Assembly: GCA_902803185.1 (NCBI GenBank)
Contig: CADCOV010000209.1
Location: forward strand, 1-15,790
Length of the DNA: 15,790 bases
Origin: an uncultured Eubacteriales bacterium
GTDB lineage: Bacteria; Bacillota; Clostridia; Peptostreptococcales; Anaerovoracaceae
Reading direction: 5' to 3'
Shown here: in pieces, positions 13,843 to 15,790 of the stretch
Position numbering within the stretch: position 1 is the stretch's first letter
Layout: each line of letters starts with the position of its first letter
Translations under genes and position numbers: made by a program
Notes under the pieces: model-generated
The model's database searches: none
What the model was told of the DNA's origin: nothing
The model's input: only the letters and a program-made list of their open reading frames with translations

Positions 13843-15216
13843 ATGCGTACGAATCCTGACAACATCAAAGGCAACCGCATCCTCATCGTCGGCCTCGGAC
13901 GCTCCGGCATCGCCGCGGTCCACGCCATGCTGGACCTCGGCGCGGTGGTCTCCGTCCAGGACGACCGGGAGCGGGCGAGCTTTGATCCGAACTTCATCAC
14001 CTATCTCGAGAACAAGAAAGTGACCTGCTGGTTCCACTGCCTGCCGGAGGACATGGGCGCTTACGACATGGTCATCCTGAGCCCGGGCGTGAACCCGGAG
14101 CTGCCATTCATCCAGGAGGCCAAAGCCAGGGGCGCGGAGATCACCGGCGAGCTGGAGATCGCCTTCCGGATCAGCCGGGGCGAGTTCATCGCCATCACCG
14201 GCACCAACGGCAAGACCACGACCACGACCCTCGTGGGCGAGATCTTCAAGGAATCCGGCCGCACCACCCACGTGGTGGGCAACATCGGCACCGCGGTCAT
14301 CGGCGCATCGGAGACGGCGGACGAGGACGACTGGCTGGTCACGGAGTGCAGCAGCTTCCAGCTGGAGACGACCCGGTACTTCAACCCGCACGTCTCCGCG
14401 ATCCTGAACCTGACGCCGGACCACCTGAACCGGCACCACACCATGGAGGCCTACGGCGCGGCCAAGGCGAAGATCTTCGCCAACCAGACCGGAGAGGACT
14501 TCCTGGTCATCAATTACGACGACAAGCTCTGCTACGGCCTGGCGGAAGGGGCGAAGTGCAACGTCATCCCGTTCAGCCGCAAAGAAGAGCTGGAGCGGGG
14601 CGCCTTCCTGAAGGACGGCCGCATCGTGATCCGTGAGAAGGGCGTGATCTACGACATCTGCGATCCGAAGGACCTCAAGATCATCGGCGACCACAACGTG
14701 GAGAACGTGCTGGCGGCCTCCGCCATCGCCTTCTACGCGGGGATCGCGCCTGAGGTCATCACCCGGGCGGTCCTGGACTTCGGCGGCGTGGAGCACCGCA
14801 TCGAGTACTGCGGCACCGTGGACGGCATCAAATACTACAACGACTCCAAGGGCACCAACATCGACGCGGCGGTGACCGCGCTCAGGGCGATCCGCGAGAA
14901 CATCATCCTGATCGCCGGCGGCGACGCCAAGGGACAGGTCTTCGACGAGTTCATCGAGGCCTTCCAGGGCAGCGTGAAGAAGATGCTGGTCCTGGGCAGG
15001 GACGGCCACTTCATCACCGAGGCGGCGGACCGCTGCGGTTTCAGCGACTACATCGTCTGCAAGGACCTCCCGGACTGCGTGAAGCGGGCGGCGGCCATCG
15101 CCGAGCCGGGCGACACGGTCCTGCTTTCCCCGGCCTGCGCGAGCTGGGATATGTACGACAACTACGAGCAGAGGGGCGAGCATTTCAAGGAGTGCGTCCG
15201 CCTGCTCGAAGAGTGA
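13843..15216 (+). CDS. murD: UDP-N-acetylmuramoyl-L-alanine--D-glutamate ligase MurD
   Basis: A 457-residue, complete three-domain Mur ligase adding D-glutamate to UDP-MurNAc-L-alanine in the cytoplasm. N-terminal Rossmann-like UDP domain with VGLGRSGIAA (16-25); central ATPase domain with P-loop TGTNGKTTTTTL (119-130), GNIGTAV (147-152) and AAKAKIF, where K208 is the expected carbamylated lysine; GDHNVENVLAA (282-292); C-terminal domain with the NDSKGTN motif (333-339) and LLSPACASWDMYDN (427-440). The intact P-loop and HN motif contrast directly with the degenerate versions in the MurF-like gene two genes upstream. GAGGTGAT precedes ATG 13843. Confidence 0.97.
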   Translation: MRTNPDNIKGNRILIVGLGRSGIAAVHAMLDLGAVVSVQDDRERASFDPNFITYLENKKVTCWFHCLPEDMGAYDMVILSPGVNPELPFIQEAKARGAEITGELEIAFRISRGEFIAITGTNGKTTTTTLVGEIFKESGRTTHVVGNIGTAVIGASETADEDDWLVTECSSFQLETTRYFNPHVSAILNLTPDHLNRHHTMEAYGAAKAKIFANQTGEDFLVINYDDKLCYGLAEGAKCNVIPFSRKEELERGAFLKDGRIVIREKGVIYDICDPKDLKIIGDHNVENVLAASAIAFYAGIAPEVITRAVLDFGGVEHRIEYCGTVDGIKYYNDSKGTNIDAAVTALRAIRENIILIAGGDAKGQVFDEFIEAFQGSVKKMLVLGRDGHFITEAADRCGFSDYIVCKDLPDCVKRAAAIAEPGDTVLLSPACASWDMYDNYEQRGEHFKECVRLLEE

Positions 15217-15225
15217 GGAGAGAGC

Positions 15226-15790
15226 ATGGCAAAGAGCGCGAAGCGCATCAGAAGCAAATGGGGGCACATCGACTTCCCCCTCCTCATACTGGTAACGATC
15301 CTGGCGATCTTCGGCGTGGTCATGGTGTTCAGCGCCAGCTATTACTATTCTATCAATTCCACCGGCACGCCCTATTCCTATCTTTGGAAGCAGGGCGCCT
15401 TTGCTGTCAGCGGCTTCGTGATCATGCTGGTCTTGTCCGTCTTTGACTACCACGTCATGCGGCATGTGGCCGTCCTCATCGCCGCAGTGGAGCTGGTCCT
15501 GCTGGTCCTGGTCTTCACGCCGCTGGGCGTCACGGTCAACGAAGCGACCCGGTGGATCAGGGTTCCGGGCATCGGCCTGACCATCATGCCGGGCGAATTG
15601 GCGAAGCCTGCGATCATCATCCTGGCGGCCAGCTACTTCTCGGCGAGGATGAAACGGGCGCAGAGCCTTTCCGGGCTGCTGCCGATCGTCGTCTATACGG
15701 TGGTCTGCTGCGTCCTCATCGTCAAGCAGCCGAACCTGTCGACGGCGATCACGGTGTTCCTCATCGCCGTGGGCCTCGCCTTCGTGGCGG
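15226..15790 (+). CDS. ftsW: FtsW/SpoVE-family SEDS glycosyltransferase (partial, runs off the right edge)
   Basis: The first 188 codons of a SEDS-family polytopic protein, the septal peptidoglycan glycosyltransferase that pairs with the class B PBP. A basic N-terminus is followed by a first membrane helix and FSASYYYSI. The conserved TRWIR segment and the loop normally written QPSE(L/F)xK appear here as MPGELAK; KQPNLSTAI corresponds to the usual QPDLGT segment. GAGGAGA (15216-15222) precedes ATG 15226, which begins 9 bases after murD. The catalytic aspartate region is beyond the window. FtsW versus SpoVE cannot be decided from this part; position in the cluster favours FtsW. Confidence 0.9.
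   Translation, partial: MAKSAKRIRSKWGHIDFPLLILVTILAIFGVVMVFSASYYYSINSTGTPYSYLWKQGAFAVSGFVIMLVLSVFDYHVMRHVAVLIAAVELVLLVLVFTPLGVTVNEATRWIRVPGIGLTIMPGELAKPAIIILAASYFSARMKRAQSLSGLLPIVVYTVVCCVLIVKQPNLSTAITVFLIAVGLAFVA

Noticed and set aside
12304-15465. Very long open frame (over 1000 codons) on the minus strand
   Set aside because: It lies opposite the MurF-like gene, mraY, murD and ftsW, is rich in His/Asp/Arg from antisense codon bias, and matches no protein family; GC-rich third positions remove stops on the opposite strand.

Overview
The window is a piece of a bacterial chromosome, most likely from a moderately GC-rich member of the Clostridia (Bacillota). The evidence is a lipobox-type solute-binding protein, a division penicillin-binding protein with a PASTA domain, strong GGAGG ribosome binding sites, extended -10 promoters, and the Firmicutes-style order mraZ-rsmH-ftsL-pbp-mraY-murD-ftsW. 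I cannot name the species. Almost everything is coding. No gap exceeds 300 bases, and I saw no rRNA, tRNA, CRISPR array or insertion sequence.

Region 1 (1-1547). The left edge is the end of a tandem array with an exact 93-bp period (two full copies plus 22 bp of a third). Next comes a small GIY-YIG protein gene whose ATG sits about where its extended -10 promoter should start transcription, so it is probably leaderless. Its 3' end overlaps by 17 bp the 3' end of a convergent DeoR-family regulator. The regulator faces a 251-bp divergent promoter region that holds one good promoter in each direction, a 12-bp inverted repeat (probable operator) and a hairpin just before the next ribosome binding site.

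Region 2 (1548-8317). Six tightly packed genes form a probable catabolic operon. Three encode the clostridial GlpA-type set: an FAD/NAD oxidoreductase, a four-cysteine DUF1667-type protein, and a glycerol-3-phosphate-dehydrogenase-like flavoprotein with a C-terminal BFD-like [2Fe-2S] domain. The other three encode an ABC importer of the ferric iron/2-aminoethylphosphonate/sugar-phosphate class: a lipoprotein, a short ATPase and a fused double permease. A strong rho-independent terminator closes the unit. The importer probably brings in a small, possibly phosphorylated, substrate that the dehydrogenase set oxidises, under control of the DeoR protein. The substrate is not known from sequence.

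Region 3 (8350-15790, runs off the right edge). This is the division and cell wall (dcw) cluster. Its promoter is overlaid by a 10-bp-periodic series of GTG boxes of the MraZ type. The order is mraZ, rsmH, an ftsL-like gene, a terminator-like hairpin, a class B PBP, a 173-aa MurF remnant, mraY, murD and a partial ftsW. No complete murE or murF is present.

The most unusual item is the 173-aa gene at 12328-12849. It occupies the murE/murF position and aligns with the Mur ligase central domain. Its P-loop has lost the Gly, Lys and Thr needed for ATP, roughly 60 residues of the central domain are missing, and both the N-terminal UDP-binding and C-terminal ligase domains are absent. Its frame and start signals are intact. 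It looks like a repurposed or decaying non-catalytic MurF derivative.
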